A DNA stretch of 64,000 bases from Pseudomonas sp. J452 (GTDB lineage: Bacteria; Pseudomonadota; Gammaproteobacteria; Pseudomonadales; Pseudomonadaceae), in NCBI RefSeq assembly GCF_024666525.1, contig NZ_CP088294.1, positions 4,278,001-4,342,000 of the forward strand, in the 5' to 3' direction. The notes beneath the pieces were generated by a model that was not told the DNA's origin, made no database searches, and saw only the letters and a program-made list of their open reading frames with translations. This document shows positions 1 through 9,223 of this stretch, piece after piece. A program made the translations under genes and the position numbers. Position 1 is the first letter of the stretch; every line of letters begins with the position of its first letter.

Positions 1-692
1 ACGGCGAAACGCACCCGATTGAGCGGATTGCGGATCGACTGGCTGACCAGCCATGCCAGCGCCAGCGCCAGTGTCAGTCCACCGAACAGGAGCGTATAGG
101 TGAGCGTGGTGCTGTGCTCGGCGAACGCGGCAATCTGCGTGGTGGTGTCGCGGATGGAGGTTTCCTTGACCTCGGCGATGGCATTGAGCAAGGCGTCGGC
201 CTGCTGATCCAGATGCTGGAACTCATCGCTGTCGAGCAGCTGCTGGGCCTGGCCCAGGCGCCCCTCGCCAGCCAGTTGCACGGCCTGCTCGGCATCGTTG
301 CGCAGGCGTTCCAGCAGCAGCTCGAACTCGGTGAGACGGCCCAGGTTATCGCTGCGCTTGAGGGTCGGGCGGACCTGGGCCAACGCCTGATGCAGCCGTT
401 GCTGGGCCTCCAGCAGCTGTTGCCGGGCCTCGCTGCGGACCCCTGCGTTGCTGGTGCTTACCACTCGCTGCAGCGCCTGCACCATATGCGGCAGTTGCAC
501 CCGCGCCTCGTGCAGGTGGGCGATGCCGATCAGCTCTTCGCGGTAGAGCTTCTGCATGTCGTGTTTCAGCGACGCTTGGGTACGCAGACTCTGCACCCCG
601 AGCGCCAGCACCAGCACCAGCAGCGCAGAGAAGCCGAGGACCAGTTTGTGCAGCAGCGACAGACGCTCAAGCAGGGCGAGCAATCGGCTCAT
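1..692 (-). CDS. Membrane sensor protein, N-terminal part (4HB-type sensor plus start of HAMP), partial
   Basis: The reading frame opens at an ATG (complement of 690-692) and continues off the left edge, so only about 230 residues are visible. It starts with a short cytoplasmic stretch and a transmembrane helix (about residues 15-35), followed by a long Leu/Gln/Glu-rich helical periplasmic region typical of four-helix-bundle sensors. A second transmembrane helix follows, and then a SIRNPL motif that begins a HAMP domain. The output domain is beyond the window, so it could be a histidine kinase, a hybrid kinase or a chemoreceptor. It lies 46 bp downstream of, and on the same strand as, the HD-GYP response regulator, which suggests a kinase-regulator pair; that pairing is inference. 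Confidence 0.75.
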   Translation of the reverse strand, partial: MSRLLALLERLSLLHKLVLGFSALLVLVLALGVQSLRTQASLKHDMQKLYREELIGIAHLHEARVQLPHMVQALQRVVSTSNAGVRSEARQQLLEAQQRLHQALAQVRPTLKRSDNLGRLTEFELLLERLRNDAEQAVQLAGEGRLGQAQQLLDSDEFQHLDQQADALLNAIAEVKETSIRDTTTQIAAFAEHSTTLTYTLLFGGLTLALALAWLVSQSIRNPLNRVRFA

Positions 693-738
693 GGCAGATT
701 CCCAGTAGACACAACAATGAAAGGCCGCAACGCGCTGC

Positions 739-1896
739 TCAGGACTTTTGCTCCATGCGCTCAAGCGCCGCCCTTTGTTTGGCCAGGTCCTGGTCGTTGT
801 CGGCAAACCGTTCGGCGACGGCGCGGAACTGCTCGACGCAGGCCAGGAAGGCGTCGCAGATATCCGGATCGAAGTGCGAGCCGCGGCCCTGGCGAATGAT
901 CTCGACGGCCTGTTCGTGGGGCATCCCCGCCTTGTACACGCGCCGGCTGATCAGCGCGTCGTAGACATCCGCCACCGCCATCAGCCGGGCGCTGATGGGA
1001 ATATCGTCGGCGGCCAGCCCCTCGGGGTAGCCGCTGCCGTCCCACTTCTCCTGATGGCCGTAGGCGATTTCCTTGGCCAGGCTGAGGAAGTCCACGCGGA
1101 TGCCCAGCTGATCCTCGGCATGCTGGATGGCATCGCGACCCAGGGTGGTATGGGTCTTCATGATCTCGAACTCTTCCGCGGTGAAGCGGCCGGGCTTGAG
1201 CAGGATCGCGTCAGGGATGCCGATCTTGCCGATATCGTGCAGCGGCGCCGACTTGAACAGCAGCTGGATCGTCTCGGCGCTGAGGAAGTGGCGGAAACGC
1301 GGGTGCTCGCGCAGGTGCTCGGCCAGCACCTTCATGTAGTGCTGGGTACGACGGATATGGTTGCCGGTCTCGTTGTCACGGGTCTCCGCCAGCGAGGCCA
1401 TGGCCTGGATGGTGACATCCTGAATGGCGACCACCTCGCGGGTGCGGCGCTGGACTTCCTGCTCCAGAAAGTCGTTCTGATCGCGCAGGAAGTCCGCCGC
1501 GGCCTTGAGCTTGAGCTGGGTCTCCACCCGCGCCAGGACCAGCGGTGGACTAATCGGCTTGGTGATGTAGTCGACCGCACCCAGCTCCAGGCCGTGGATC
1601 TCATCCTCGGTTGCGGACATGGCAGTGAGGAAGATGATCGGGATATGGCGGGTGCGCGGGTCCTGCTTGAGCTGCTCGGCCACCTCATAGCCGGACAGCC
1701 CGGGCATCATGATGTCGAGCAGGATCAGGTCCGGCAGCGGGTCGCCCTGCAGCACCCGCAGGGCCTTCTCGCCGCTATTGGCGGCCTTGACCCGGTAGCG
1801 ATCCTTGAGCAGGTCGGTCATCAGCATCAGGTTGTCCGGCGTATCGTCGACCACCAGGACGGTGGCAGGCCGGTAGACTTCTTGTTCGACACTCAT
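739..1896 (-). CDS. Response regulator with HD-GYP cyclic-di-GMP phosphodiesterase domain
   Basis: A 385-residue two-domain protein. The N-terminal receiver domain has the acidic pair D17-D18 and the predicted phosphoacceptor D61 (LLDIMMPG), with K113 in the usual position. A helical linker leads to an HD-GYP domain with HDIGKIG (H220, D221) and WDGSGYP (about 285-291). By family it hydrolyses c-di-GMP under phosphorelay control. An earlier in-frame ATG at 1941 exists, but the ATG at 1896 is preceded by AAGGGAG at good spacing and begins at the receiver domain, so I chose 1896. It is upstream of and co-directional with the sensor fragment, its likely partner. Confidence 0.9.
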   Translation of the reverse strand: MSVEQEVYRPATVLVVDDTPDNLMLMTDLLKDRYRVKAANSGEKALRVLQGDPLPDLILLDIMMPGLSGYEVAEQLKQDPRTRHIPIIFLTAMSATEDEIHGLELGAVDYITKPISPPLVLARVETQLKLKAAADFLRDQNDFLEQEVQRRTREVVAIQDVTIQAMASLAETRDNETGNHIRRTQHYMKVLAEHLREHPRFRHFLSAETIQLLFKSAPLHDIGKIGIPDAILLKPGRFTAEEFEIMKTHTTLGRDAIQHAEDQLGIRVDFLSLAKEIAYGHQEKWDGSGYPEGLAADDIPISARLMAVADVYDALISRRVYKAGMPHEQAVEIIRQGRGSHFDPDICDAFLACVEQFRAVAERFADNDQDLAKQRAALERMEQKS

Positions 1897-1991
1897 GGCG
1901 AGCAACTCCCTTGCCAGATGGAAGCATTGCCAGGGCGGCATAGCCCCAAGGAAGCTTAGCTAGGGTTTGCCGGAGCCGCCGCGCGACTAGC

Positions 1992-2654
1992 TCAGCGCTT
2001 GCGGCAGAGGGTCAGGCCGTCGCCCAGCGGCAGCAGCGACAGATCGACACGCCGGTCGCTCTTGAGGGTGCGGTTGAGCGCCTGGATCGCGCGGGTGTCG
2101 GCGCTGTCCGGGTTCTGCTCGAGCACCCGGCCGCTCCACAGCACGTTGTCGAACAGGATCAGCCCGCCCTGGCGCGCCAGGACCAGGGCGTGTTCCAGGT
2201 ACACCGGGTAGTTGGCCTTGTCGGCGTCGATGAAGATCAGGTCGAAGCTCTCGCCCTGCCCGCCGCGCTCCAGCGCGTTGAGAGTTTCCAGGGCCGGTGC
2301 CAGGCGCAGCTCGATGCGTTCCGCCACCCCCGCCTCATACCAGTAGCGCCGGGCGATGGCGTTGTAATCGCCGGGCAGGTCGCAGCAAATCAGCTGGCCG
2401 TCGACCGGCATGGCAGCGGCCATGCACAGGGCGCTGTAGCCGGTGAAGGTGCCGATCTCGAGAATCCGTTTGGCGCCCGTCAGCTGCACCAGCAGGGCCA
2501 TGAACTGGCCCTGTTCGGGGGCGATTTGCCAGTGCGCACTGGCCAGCTGCGCCGTTTCGTCGCGCAGGCGCTTGAGCAGCGGCGTCTCGCGTAGGGAGAC
2601 ATCCAGCAGGTACTGGTAGAGGTTGTCGTCGAGATTGAGGGTGCGCTGAGTCAT
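1992..2654 (-). CDS. SAM-dependent O-methyltransferase (family 3 type)
   Basis: A 220-residue protein of the size and layout of class I O-methyltransferases related to catechol/caffeoyl-CoA O-methyltransferase. The SAM-binding motif ILEIGTFTGYSAL lies near residues 60-75, and the metal-binding motif FIDADKANY near residue 140. The substrate cannot be deduced from sequence. Its start codon overlaps the stop of the upstream NlpC/P60 gene by 4 bp, so the two are translationally coupled. Confidence 0.88.
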   Translation of the reverse strand: MTQRTLNLDDNLYQYLLDVSLRETPLLKRLRDETAQLASAHWQIAPEQGQFMALLVQLTGAKRILEIGTFTGYSALCMAAAMPVDGQLICCDLPGDYNAIARRYWYEAGVAERIELRLAPALETLNALERGGQGESFDLIFIDADKANYPVYLEHALVLARQGGLILFDNVLWSGRVLEQNPDSADTRAIQALNRTLKSDRRVDLSLLPLGDGLTLCRKR

Positions 2655-3172
2655 GGCTGGCGCGCCAGCTGCGCCGGTGCCAGTACGCGCTTGGCGCTGA
2701 GGTAGGTCTTCTGCCAGTAGGCCGTGGACAGGGTGTCCAGGCGCACCGTGCCGCCGCTGGACGGCGCATGGACGAAGCGCCCTTCGCCGACATAGATGCC
2801 GGCATGGCTGACCTGGCCGCCGCCATTGGTGGCGAAGAACAGCAAGTCGCCGCTCTGCAGGGCATTGCGGCTGACCGTCGGCGCACGCAGGTTGATCATC
2901 TCGCGGGTCGAGCGCGGCAGCTGGATGCCGGCCGAGTTGCGGTACACATAGCCGATCAGGCCGCTGCAGTCGAAGCCGCTGTCCGGGGTGTTGCCACCAT
3001 AGCGATAGGGTGTGCCAACCAGGCCGATGGCACTCATCAGCACATCATCAGCATTTTCGTTGCCAACGATGGGGAAAGGGTCGACGGGGTAATCAGGAGA
3101 GGGAGAGTTGCCGGCGCAGGCGGTAAGCAGCGCGGCGAGGGCTAGCAGGGCGAAGCGAGCCGTGAAATGCAT
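2651..3172 (-). CDS. NlpC/P60 family lipoprotein (C40 peptidase)
   Basis: A 173-residue predicted outer-membrane lipoprotein. The signal peptide ends in a lipobox, LLTAC, with Cys19. The NlpC/P60 domain shows the catalytic Cys in GFDCSGL and the catalytic His in VSHAGIYVG, the pattern of D,L-endopeptidases that cleave peptidoglycan stem peptides. I chose the ATG at 3172 because an upstream in-frame start would place 17 charged residues before the signal peptide. It is a close paralogue of the next gene upstream (3259-3870), so this is a tandem duplication, and it overlaps the methyltransferase start. Confidence 0.88.
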   Translation of the reverse strand: MHFTARFALLALAALLTACAGNSPSPDYPVDPFPIVGNENADDVLMSAIGLVGTPYRYGGNTPDSGFDCSGLIGYVYRNSAGIQLPRSTREMINLRAPTVSRNALQSGDLLFFATNGGGQVSHAGIYVGEGRFVHAPSSGGTVRLDTLSTAYWQKTYLSAKRVLAPAQLARQP

Positions 3173-3258
3173 GGGCGGGCGATCCTGGCCGGAATGCGCC
3201 CTACTCTGCCGCGTGCCGGACACAGGCGCAAGCCCTGTGCCCTCGCGCCCGCACGGGC

Positions 3259-3870
3259 TTAACGGTTAACCGAACGCTCGCTCTGCAGCTGCGGAGCCAG
3301 TGCCAGGGCGCGCTTGGCTTCCATGTAGCTACGGTTCCAGTAGCTGTCGTCCAGGCTGTCGATGCGCACGCCACCGCTGCGGCTGCTGCTGGAGTGGATG
3401 AACTGGTCATCGCCCAGGTAGATGCCGGCATGGCTGACACGGCCACGGCCACGGTTGTTGAAGAAGATGATGTCGCCCGGCTCCAGCTCTTCGCGAGCCA
3501 CCAGCGGGGCATCCAGGTTGATCATTTCGCGGGTGGAGCGCGGCAGCTGCATGCCGGCTTCTTCACGGAACAGGTAACCGATGAAACCGCTGCAGTCGAA
3601 GCCGGATTTCACCGAGGTGCCGCCGAAACGGTACTTGGTGCCGACCAGAGACAGGCCCTGACTGAGGATGCTGTCTGCCAACTGGGGCAGCGCATAGGGT
3701 TTGTCGTCGGTGATGTCGGCCATCATCTGCTCGTCGCTGATGTACTCGACGGGTTCTGGCTCGACCGCTAGCTGCTCGATCGGCTGCTGCGGAACCTGGC
3801 CGGCACAAGCCGCCAGGAGACTAATCAGTGCAAGAGGCACGAGGGGTGCGAAGCGCTTTAGCATGGGCAC
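3259..3870 (-). CDS. NlpC/P60 family lipoprotein (C40 peptidase), paralogue
   Basis: A 203-residue lipoprotein with lipobox LLAAC (Cys22), an acidic linker of about 45 residues, and then the C40 domain. The catalytic Cys is in GFDCSGF and the His in VSHAGIYLG. Stretches such as LPRSTREMINL are identical in the neighbouring paralogue, supporting a tandem duplication. Predicted role: peptidoglycan endopeptidase anchored in the outer membrane. A second ATG two codons in (3864) is an alternative start. Confidence 0.88.
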   Translation of the reverse strand: MPMLKRFAPLVPLALISLLAACAGQVPQQPIEQLAVEPEPVEYISDEQMMADITDDKPYALPQLADSILSQGLSLVGTKYRFGGTSVKSGFDCSGFIGYLFREEAGMQLPRSTREMINLDAPLVAREELEPGDIIFFNNRGRGRVSHAGIYLGDDQFIHSSSSRSGGVRIDSLDDSYWNRSYMEAKRALALAPQLQSERSVNR

Positions 3871-3933
3871 GACCGTGTTTGTCTGGTTTTTATAAGGGGG
3901 CGACTATGCCGTCTGATGAGCGAGATTGCAAAT

Positions 3934-4701
3934 TCAATGCCGAGAAATGTGACTTAGTAGTTTCGGAAAAACATCTAACGCTCTTCCTGACAGACGGACA
4001 TCCACCCAGCCACTGAGGTCGGTTGTCGCAGGGTTCACTTCCACGGTGAAACCCCCATTCCTGCGGGCTTGCACCACAGGTTCGACGATATAGGGGAAGC
4101 TCGCCGTGGTGCCCACCGCCAGCACCACGTCGAAGCCCTTGTGCACCTGGTCATAAAGCCGACCAATGGCATCCTCCGGCAGCATTTCCTCGAACAGCAC
4201 CACCGGTGGGCGCAGGATGCCCGCGCATTGGGCACAGCGCGGCGGCAAGGGTCGTTGCAGGTGCTCGGCCAGCTCGGGGTCTGCGGCGCCGCAGGACTGG
4301 CAATACAGCGGCGCCAGCTGGCCATGGATCTCGATCAGCCGCTCTGCCGGCGAGCCGGCCTGGCGGTGATAACCATCGATGTTCTGCGTCAGCACCCAGC
4401 AGCCGGGCTTACGCCGCTGCAGCTCGGCGATCGCCGCATGGCCGGCATTCGGTTGCGCGCCCAGACAGGCCTTGCCCAGCTCGGCCAGGTACTTCCAGCA
4501 CAGCGCCGGGTCGCGTTGCAGCATCGGCCCGGACAGCGCCGCCTCGATCGGCAGGCCTTCCGGGGTGAGGCCGTTGTACAGGCCACCGAGGCCACGATAG
4601 GTCGGCAGCCCCGAGTCAGCAGACAGGCCGGCACCGGTGATGATCAGCATGCGCTCGGCCCGCTCGATGGCCTGGGCGACGCGGATGATGTCCTGTTCCA
4701 T
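3934..4701 (-). CDS. Sir2 family NAD-dependent protein deacylase
   Basis: A 255-residue sirtuin. The NAD-binding motif GAGLSADSG is near residue 22, followed by GLPTYRG. The TQNIDG motif is present but is followed by Tyr where most sirtuins have Leu. The catalytic His is in IHGQL. Two Cys pairs (CQSCG and CAQCAG) form the zinc module, and GTTASF and EVNPA make the C-terminal NAD-binding part. The family removes acyl groups from lysines; the variant residues leave substrate preference open. It is transcribed alone. Confidence 0.9.
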   Translation of the reverse strand: MEQDIIRVAQAIERAERMLIITGAGLSADSGLPTYRGLGGLYNGLTPEGLPIEAALSGPMLQRDPALCWKYLAELGKACLGAQPNAGHAAIAELQRRKPGCWVLTQNIDGYHRQAGSPAERLIEIHGQLAPLYCQSCGAADPELAEHLQRPLPPRCAQCAGILRPPVVLFEEMLPEDAIGRLYDQVHKGFDVVLAVGTTASFPYIVEPVVQARRNGGFTVEVNPATTDLSGWVDVRLSGRALDVFPKLLSHISRH

Positions 4702-4770
4702 CGCACTCTCCTGATGAGCCTGTCGATCTCTTAGCGGGTGCGCCCGGCGAGTCCTGGTGCGTTTGGCGCA

Positions 4771-4796
4771 GCGAGTGGGTAGCCCGAACCACTCGC
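4771..4796 (-). terminator. Hairpin between VOC and Sir2 genes
   Basis: A perfect 8-bp inverted repeat (GCGAGTGG / CCACTCGC) around a 10-nt loop that contains GTAGCCCG, the core of the REP-like family seen elsewhere in the window. It lies just downstream of the VOC gene. There is no clear T-run, so terminator activity is uncertain. Confidence 0.4.
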
Positions 4797-4815
4797 AATG
4801 AGCCCCCTGCTCCGC

Positions 4816-5169
4816 TCAGTGCGCGGACCAGACCGCCAGCTCGTTGCCATTCGGATCGGCGAACTGGAAGCGGCGGCCACCGGGGAAGCTGAAGATATCC
4901 TTGACGATGCACCCACCACCCTCGCGCACCCGCGCCAGCACGGCTTCCAGGTCATCGGCGTAGAGCACCACCAGCACCGAGCCATTGGCGGTGGTGGCGT
5001 TCAGGTTGGCCTGGTAGAAGCCACCATCCAGGCGCCCGTCATTGAAGGCGCAATACTCCGGCCCGTAATCGACGAACTGCCAGCCGAATACGCTGCTGTA
5101 GAACGTCTTGGCCAGCTGCAGATCCCTGGCGGGCAACTCGATGTAGTCGATCTTGCGGTCTGCGGGCAT
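4816..5169 (-). CDS. VOC (glyoxalase/bleomycin-resistance fold) family protein
   Basis: A 117-residue single-domain VOC protein. It opens with DYIELPARDLQLAKTFY, has the internal VFGWQFVDYG and LVVLYADDLEAV blocks, and ends with GRRFQFADPNGNELAVW, the standard two betaalphabetabetabeta modules with a metal-site Glu near the end. Small VOC proteins of this kind are mostly of unknown substrate. I took the ATG at 5169 because a GAGGA ribosome-binding site sits 8 bases upstream and overlaps the alternative ATG at 5184. Confidence 0.85.
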   Translation of the reverse strand: MPADRKIDYIELPARDLQLAKTFYSSVFGWQFVDYGPEYCAFNDGRLDGGFYQANLNATTANGSVLVVLYADDLEAVLARVREGGGCIVKDIFSFPGGRRFQFADPNGNELAVWSAH

Positions 5170-5211
5170 GACACTGTTCCTCAATGAAATGGATGACGGC
5201 CGGCCAATCGA

Positions 5212-5706
5212 TCAGCGCATGGCTAAGCGCCGGCTCTGGCACAAGCTATTGAGCTGCTGCGCCAGCACCTCGGCGGGCAGACCATAGGTATCCGGCAAGG
5301 CACTGTGGTAGCCCGACAGCGCCTGCGAAATCGCCGCGCCACGACCGTGCGGCACATGGCCCTGGGCGAAATTCCAGGCCACCAGCGAGTTGCTGCTGAT
5401 GCGCACCACCGCGAAACCGGTCACCGCGACCCAGGCAATACGGTGCGCACGAAACAGACTGCAGTAGGTGAAGCCCTGCTCATCCAGATGCAGATAAGCA
5501 GCACGCGGATGCAACTGCACGAGAAACACCAATGCGCCCAGGGCAAATAGCAGCGCACAGAAATAACCGAGCAGCACGCCGTCGAGCACCATCCATACAC
5601 CCACCGCGCTGAACGACAGGCACCCCAGCAGCAGAAGCAGGGTTTTCCCGTGCGCGGGATAGAGCACCAGCGGCAAACGCAGCTCTGGCTGCAGAACGGC
5701 GTTCAT
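5212..5706 (-). CDS. Hypothetical membrane protein
   Basis: 164 residues with two adjacent transmembrane helices (about residues 22-40 and 44-65). A soluble C-terminal part of about 95 residues has a beta-strand pattern (YLHLDEQGFTYCSLF, WVAVTGFAVV) resembling small PH-like membrane proteins. Its start codon overlaps the stop of the upstream secreted-protein gene (ATGA), so the two are probably co-translated. No function is assigned. Confidence 0.7.
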   Translation of the reverse strand: MNAVLQPELRLPLVLYPAHGKTLLLLLGCLSFSAVGVWMVLDGVLLGYFCALLFALGALVFLVQLHPRAAYLHLDEQGFTYCSLFRAHRIAWVAVTGFAVVRISSNSLVAWNFAQGHVPHGRGAAISQALSGYHSALPDTYGLPAEVLAQQLNSLCQSRRLAMR

Positions 5707-6053
5707 TGACGATTGCCTCCATCCGGCCTGGACAGCACGCGCAGGCGCTCACTTCGCACCCAGACGCCGGCATCCTCCTCGTCGCCAGCCGGGTAAAGGA
5801 TCTGCGACCAGGAGCCGTACTCAGAATAGATAGAAACCCCATCACCGGGAATGATGAACTTGCCGCGAATCGGGCAGGCCGCATCCGGCGCCGAATGAAA
5901 CTGCGCGCGCCCCTGGCCGATCACCTCGCCGATATAGGGACGGTGCTCGGCCCCGGTCTTCACCGCAGCGTCCAGCGCCGCACAGTCGACCTGCTGCGCC
6001 GGTGCAGCTGAACTGAACAGACAGAGTGCTGCCAGCCACTTACCTTTGTGCAT
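5703..6053 (-). CDS. Hypothetical secreted protein, SH3-like
   Basis: 116 residues with a cleavable signal peptide ending near AAPAQQ. The mature part has two Cys that could form a disulphide, and a region (DGVSIYSEYGSWSQILY, VWVRSERL) that reads like a bacterial SH3 domain. Its 3' end overlaps the following membrane protein gene by 4 bp. The function is unknown; a periplasmic location is inferred from the signal peptide. Confidence 0.65.
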   Translation of the reverse strand: MHKGKWLAALCLFSSAAPAQQVDCAALDAAVKTGAEHRPYIGEVIGQGRAQFHSAPDAACPIRGKFIIPGDGVSIYSEYGSWSQILYPAGDEEDAGVWVRSERLRVLSRPDGGNRQ

Positions 6054-6074
6054 CCCTGCTCCTCCTGTGCCCTC

Positions 6075-6398
6075 TCAGCGCAGCAAGCCGCCTACCTTCT
6101 GCTCTAGCAGGCGCACCAACTCCGTTTGCATGTACTGGTAATCGTCGGGAATACCCAGACAGATCACCCGCTTGCCTTTCAGCGCAGCGGCGAAGCGTTG
6201 CTTGAGCCGGCGCCCGTGCACCGCTTCCATGACGAAGATCAGCTCAGCCCACTGCACCTGCTCCAGCGACAGAACCTGCTCGGCATCCGGACTGAGGCCC
6301 GCCGAGTCGCTTTGTACACCTGGCCAACTGGCGAACACCTGCTCCGCCGTCGGGCTGCGCAGGCGATTGCGACTGCAGATAAACAATACGCGCGGCAA
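6075..6398 (-). CDS. Low-molecular-weight protein-tyrosine-phosphatase-like protein
   Basis: 107 residues if translation starts at the TTG at 6398, where VLFICSRNRLRSP begins three residues in. CSRNRLRS fits the CX5R(S/T) phosphatase loop, and IPDDY near the C-terminus supplies a general-acid Asp. The longer open frame (to 6485) reads through the upstream small gene and looks spurious. GGAGAG lies 6-7 bases before the TTG. This short subfamily is known but its substrates are not. The gene begins about 17 bp after the stop of the small membrane protein gene upstream. Confidence 0.75.
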   Translation of the reverse strand: MPRVLFICSRNRLRSPTAEQVFASWPGVQSDSAGLSPDAEQVLSLEQVQWAELIFVMEAVHGRRLKQRFAAALKGKRVICLGIPDDYQYMQTELVRLLEQKVGGLLR

Positions 6399-6414
6399 GC
6401 GCTGCTCTCCGAGA

Positions 6415-6639
6415 TCAGGCGCGCCGATGCGCGCGGGCCAGCAGGATAATCCCGAGCAGCGCCAGCGCGCCAATCGACAGGCCATAGCACCAGGGCGCCG
6501 GCCCGGAATGGCCGAGTGCCTCGATGCCGATGCTCGTATCCAGCCAGCCCCACAGCGGCAGCAACAGCAGCGTCAGCAAGACCCCGCCACACAAGGCGCC
6601 CAGGCCGATGGCCAGCAGCATAAAAAGCACACGCATCAC
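6415..6639 (-). CDS. Small membrane protein, hypothetical
   Basis: 74 residues with two strongly hydrophobic segments (about 5-28 and 50-67), separated by a Trp/Gly-rich loop and ending in a basic tail (RAHRRA). Nothing else is recognisable. It is co-directional with and immediately upstream of the phosphatase-like gene, so probably co-transcribed. Confidence 0.55.
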   Translation of the reverse strand: MMRVLFMLLAIGLGALCGGVLLTLLLLPLWGWLDTSIGIEALGHSGPAPWCYGLSIGALALLGIILLARAHRRA

Positions 6640-6689
6640 CGACGTCCCAGTGGTTCACGTCAGGCCAGCCTAGCAAAACAGCGCGCATA

Positions 6690-6714
6690 AAAAAGGGCAG
6701 CCAACAGGCTGCCC
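6690..6714 (-). terminator. Rho-independent terminator after actP
   Basis: GGGCAGCC, a 4-base loop and GGCTGCCC, read on the minus strand and followed by a run of six T. It lies 26 bp downstream of the ActP stop codon. Confidence 0.85.
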
Positions 6715-6739
6715 GAAACACGCGGAGAATCTTGCTTGT

Positions 6740-8398
6740 TTAGTGTGCGACCGCACCGCTGGCGCCCAGGCCAGTCTGCGAGCGGACGAACTGCGAGTAG
6801 AAGCGTGCACGTTCCTCGCCGGCGGCAACGGACTTGTCGGTGATCGAGAAGAACCAGATACCGCTGAAGGCAATCGCCATGGAGAACAGTGCCGGGTACT
6901 CGTAGGGGAAGATCGCTTCGGCATTGCCGAGCACCTGCACCCACACGGTTGGGCCGAGAATCATCAGGGCCACGGCGGTGATCAGGCCCAGCCAGCCGCC
7001 AACCATGGCGCCACGGGTGGTCAGCTTCTTCCAGTACATGGAGAGAATCAGTACCGGGAAGTTGCAGCTGGCCGCGATGGAGAAGGCCAGACCGACCATG
7101 AAGGCAATGTTCTGCTTCTCGAACGCGATACCCAGGCCGATGGCCAGGATGCCGAGTGCCACGGTGGTGATTTTCGATACGCGCAGCTCATCTTTCTCGT
7201 TGGCTTTGCCTTTCTTGATCACGCTGGCATACAGATCATGGGATACCGCCGATGCACCGGCCAGGGTCAGACCAGCAACCACGGCGAGGATGGTGGCGAA
7301 GGCCACAGCCGAGATAAAGCCGAGGAACCAGCTACCGCCCACCGCGTTGGCCAGATGCACCGCCGCCATGTTGTTACCGCCGAGTAGGGCACCGGTGGCG
7401 TCTTTGAAGGCCGGGTTGGTGCTGACCAGCAGGATCGCGCCGAAGCCGATGATGAAGGTCAGGATGTAGAAGTAGCCGATAAAACCAGTGGCGTAGAACA
7501 CCGACTTACGCGCTTCCTTGGCATCGCTCACGGTGAAGAAGCGCATCAGGATATGCGGCAGGCCAGCGGTACCGAACATCAGCGCCAGACCAAGGGAAAT
7601 CGCCGAGATCGGGTCTTTCACCAGGCCGCCGGGGCTCATGATCGCCTCGCCTTTCGGGTGTACGGCAATGGCTTCGCTGAACAGCCGGGCGAAGTCGAAG
7701 TCGACGTGCTTCATCACCATCAGCGCCATGAACGAGGCACCAGAAAGCAGCAGCACGGCCTTAATGATCTGTACCCAGGTGGTCGCCAGCATGCCGCCGA
7801 ACAGCACGTAGAGCACCATCAGGATGCCGACCAGGATCACCGCCACATGGTACTCGAGGCCGAACAGCAGCTGGATCAGCTTGCCGGCGCCGACCATCTG
7901 CGCGATCAGGTAGAACGCCACCACCACCAGCGAACCGCTGGCAGACAGGGTGCGGATCTGGGTCTGACCGAGGCGATAGGAGGCCACGTCGGCGAAGGTG
8001 TACTTGCCGAGGTTGCGCAGGCGTTCGGCGATCAGAAACAGGATCACCGGCCAGCCGACCAGGAAGCCGATCGAGTAGATCAGGCCGTCATAGCCAGAGG
8101 TGAACACCAGCGCGGAAATCCCCAGGAACGAGGCCGCCGACATATAGTCGCCGGCAATCGCCAGGCCGTTCTGGAAGCCGGTGATGCTGCCGCCGGCGGT
8201 GTAGAAGTCGGAGGTCGAGGTGTTACGCTTCGACGCCCAGTAGGTGATGTACAGCGTGGCGCCGACGAAGGCGAGGAACATGACGATGGCCGAAGTGTTC
8301 AGCGGCTGGCGCTGCACTTCACCTTCCAGTGCACCGGCGGCCCAGAGTGCTGGGGCCAGTGCCATCAGGCCGATGGCGGTAAGAAGACGCGCGATCAT
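6740..8398 (-). CDS. actP: Cation/acetate symporter ActP
   Basis: A 552-residue sodium:solute symporter family protein. It has an N-terminal signal-like segment (to about residue 22), a [19 protein letters not shown] block after the first transmembrane helix, and about 13 further membrane helices. The length and the partner gene match ActP, which takes up acetate and other short carboxylates in symport with a cation. Its ATG overlaps the stop of the upstream DUF485 gene by 4 bp (ATGA), the usual yjcH-actP arrangement. A strong terminator follows. Confidence 0.92.
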   Translation of the reverse strand: MIARLLTAIGLMALAPALWAAGALEGEVQRQPLNTSAIVMFLAFVGATLYITYWASKRNTSTSDFYTAGGSITGFQNGLAIAGDYMSAASFLGISALVFTSGYDGLIYSIGFLVGWPVILFLIAERLRNLGKYTFADVASYRLGQTQIRTLSASGSLVVVAFYLIAQMVGAGKLIQLLFGLEYHVAVILVGILMVLYVLFGGMLATTWVQIIKAVLLLSGASFMALMVMKHVDFDFARLFSEAIAVHPKGEAIMSPGGLVKDPISAISLGLALMFGTAGLPHILMRFFTVSDAKEARKSVFYATGFIGYFYILTFIIGFGAILLVSTNPAFKDATGALLGGNNMAAVHLANAVGGSWFLGFISAVAFATILAVVAGLTLAGASAVSHDLYASVIKKGKANEKDELRVSKITTVALGILAIGLGIAFEKQNIAFMVGLAFSIAASCNFPVLILSMYWKKLTTRGAMVGGWLGLITAVALMILGPTVWVQVLGNAEAIFPYEYPALFSMAIAFSGIWFFSITDKSVAAGEERARFYSQFVRSQTGLGASGAVAH

Positions 8399-8706
8399 TT
8401 CTGCACCTCGTCGAGAATGGCCTGGTTCAGGCTGTCGAACTCACCGTTGGCGCGCTGCACATAGATACCGGTCAGCACGAAAGCCGAGATGATCAGGCCC
8501 ACACCCATGGGAATGCCCCAGGTCACCGGCGAATCCGCACTGATGCGGGTACCGAGCAGCTGTGGCTCGAAGGCGATCAGCAGGATGAAGGCCACGTACA
8601 GGCCGAGCATGATGGCGGAAAGGATCCAGGCGAAGCGTTCGCGCTTGGCGACCAACTCCTGGAATTGCGGATTCTGTTCAATCCGCTTGTAGATGCTGTC
8701 GTTCAT
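8395..8706 (-). CDS. yjcH: DUF485 membrane protein (YjcH type)
   Basis: 103 residues with two transmembrane helices (about 28-50 and 65-85) between charged ends. [17 protein letters not shown] at the start is the DUF485 signature. The ATG at 8706 is preceded by GGAGGA with good spacing; an upstream ATG at 8763 lacks support. It is the first gene of the acetate permease operon. Confidence 0.9.
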   Translation of the reverse strand: MNDSIYKRIEQNPQFQELVAKRERFAWILSAIMLGLYVAFILLIAFEPQLLGTRISADSPVTWGIPMGVGLIISAFVLTGIYVQRANGEFDSLNQAILDEVQK

Positions 8707-8936
8707 TGTTGTTGTCCTCCGCAGCACGGGTTGCTGGTGAGTCCACTCTAGAACGATGGCCAATCCACGACAGACGACCTTAGTCGTAGCCCAGGGGCAT
8801 TCTCGACCAAAGTCTTAGAGCCCGTGAGATCCATTAGGCGAATCTATCCAACGGATACATAACTGCCATTTCACCGAGCTCCGGACGCCACCTAAGCTGC
8901 ACACCAAGAAAGAACAATTCTTATTTGAGGTGCGCC

Positions 8937-9161
8937 ATGCTCAAGACCGTCACCTTCACCCTCATGCACTTCTGCATCGCCTTCGGCGTGACCTACGCAC
9001 TCACCGGCAGCGTGGCAGCCAGTGGCCTGGTGGCGGCGATCGAGCCGTTGTGCAACTCGGTAGGGTTCTATTTCCACGAAAAAGTCTGGCAGCGCTTCGA
9101 GCGGCGTGGCCCGCAGAAGGCAGCAATCCCCCAGCATGCCTGGTTGCACCATCAGGCATGA
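8937..9161 (+). CDS. DUF2061 family small membrane protein
   Basis: 74 residues with two hydrophobic segments, and the sequence VTFTLMHFCIAFGVTYALTG followed by an ALIEP-like stretch and FYFHEKVWQRF, typical of DUF2061. The ATG at 8937 has GAGGTG six bases upstream; an alternative TTG at 8925 overlaps that site. It is divergent from the acetate permease operon. Confidence 0.8.
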   Translation: MLKTVTFTLMHFCIAFGVTYALTGSVAASGLVAAIEPLCNSVGFYFHEKVWQRFERRGPQKAAIPQHAWLHHQA

Positions 9162-9223
9162 GCTGCCCGCCGGGGCTTCTGATCCGCTAAGATGCGCGGC
9201 TTTGTCGCCACGCATCCAGAACC

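Noticed and set aside
114..1959. Long plus-strand frames opposite the sensor and HD-GYP genes
   Set aside because: They are antisense shadows of high-GC genes, rich in Arg, Gln and Gly, without recognisable domains.
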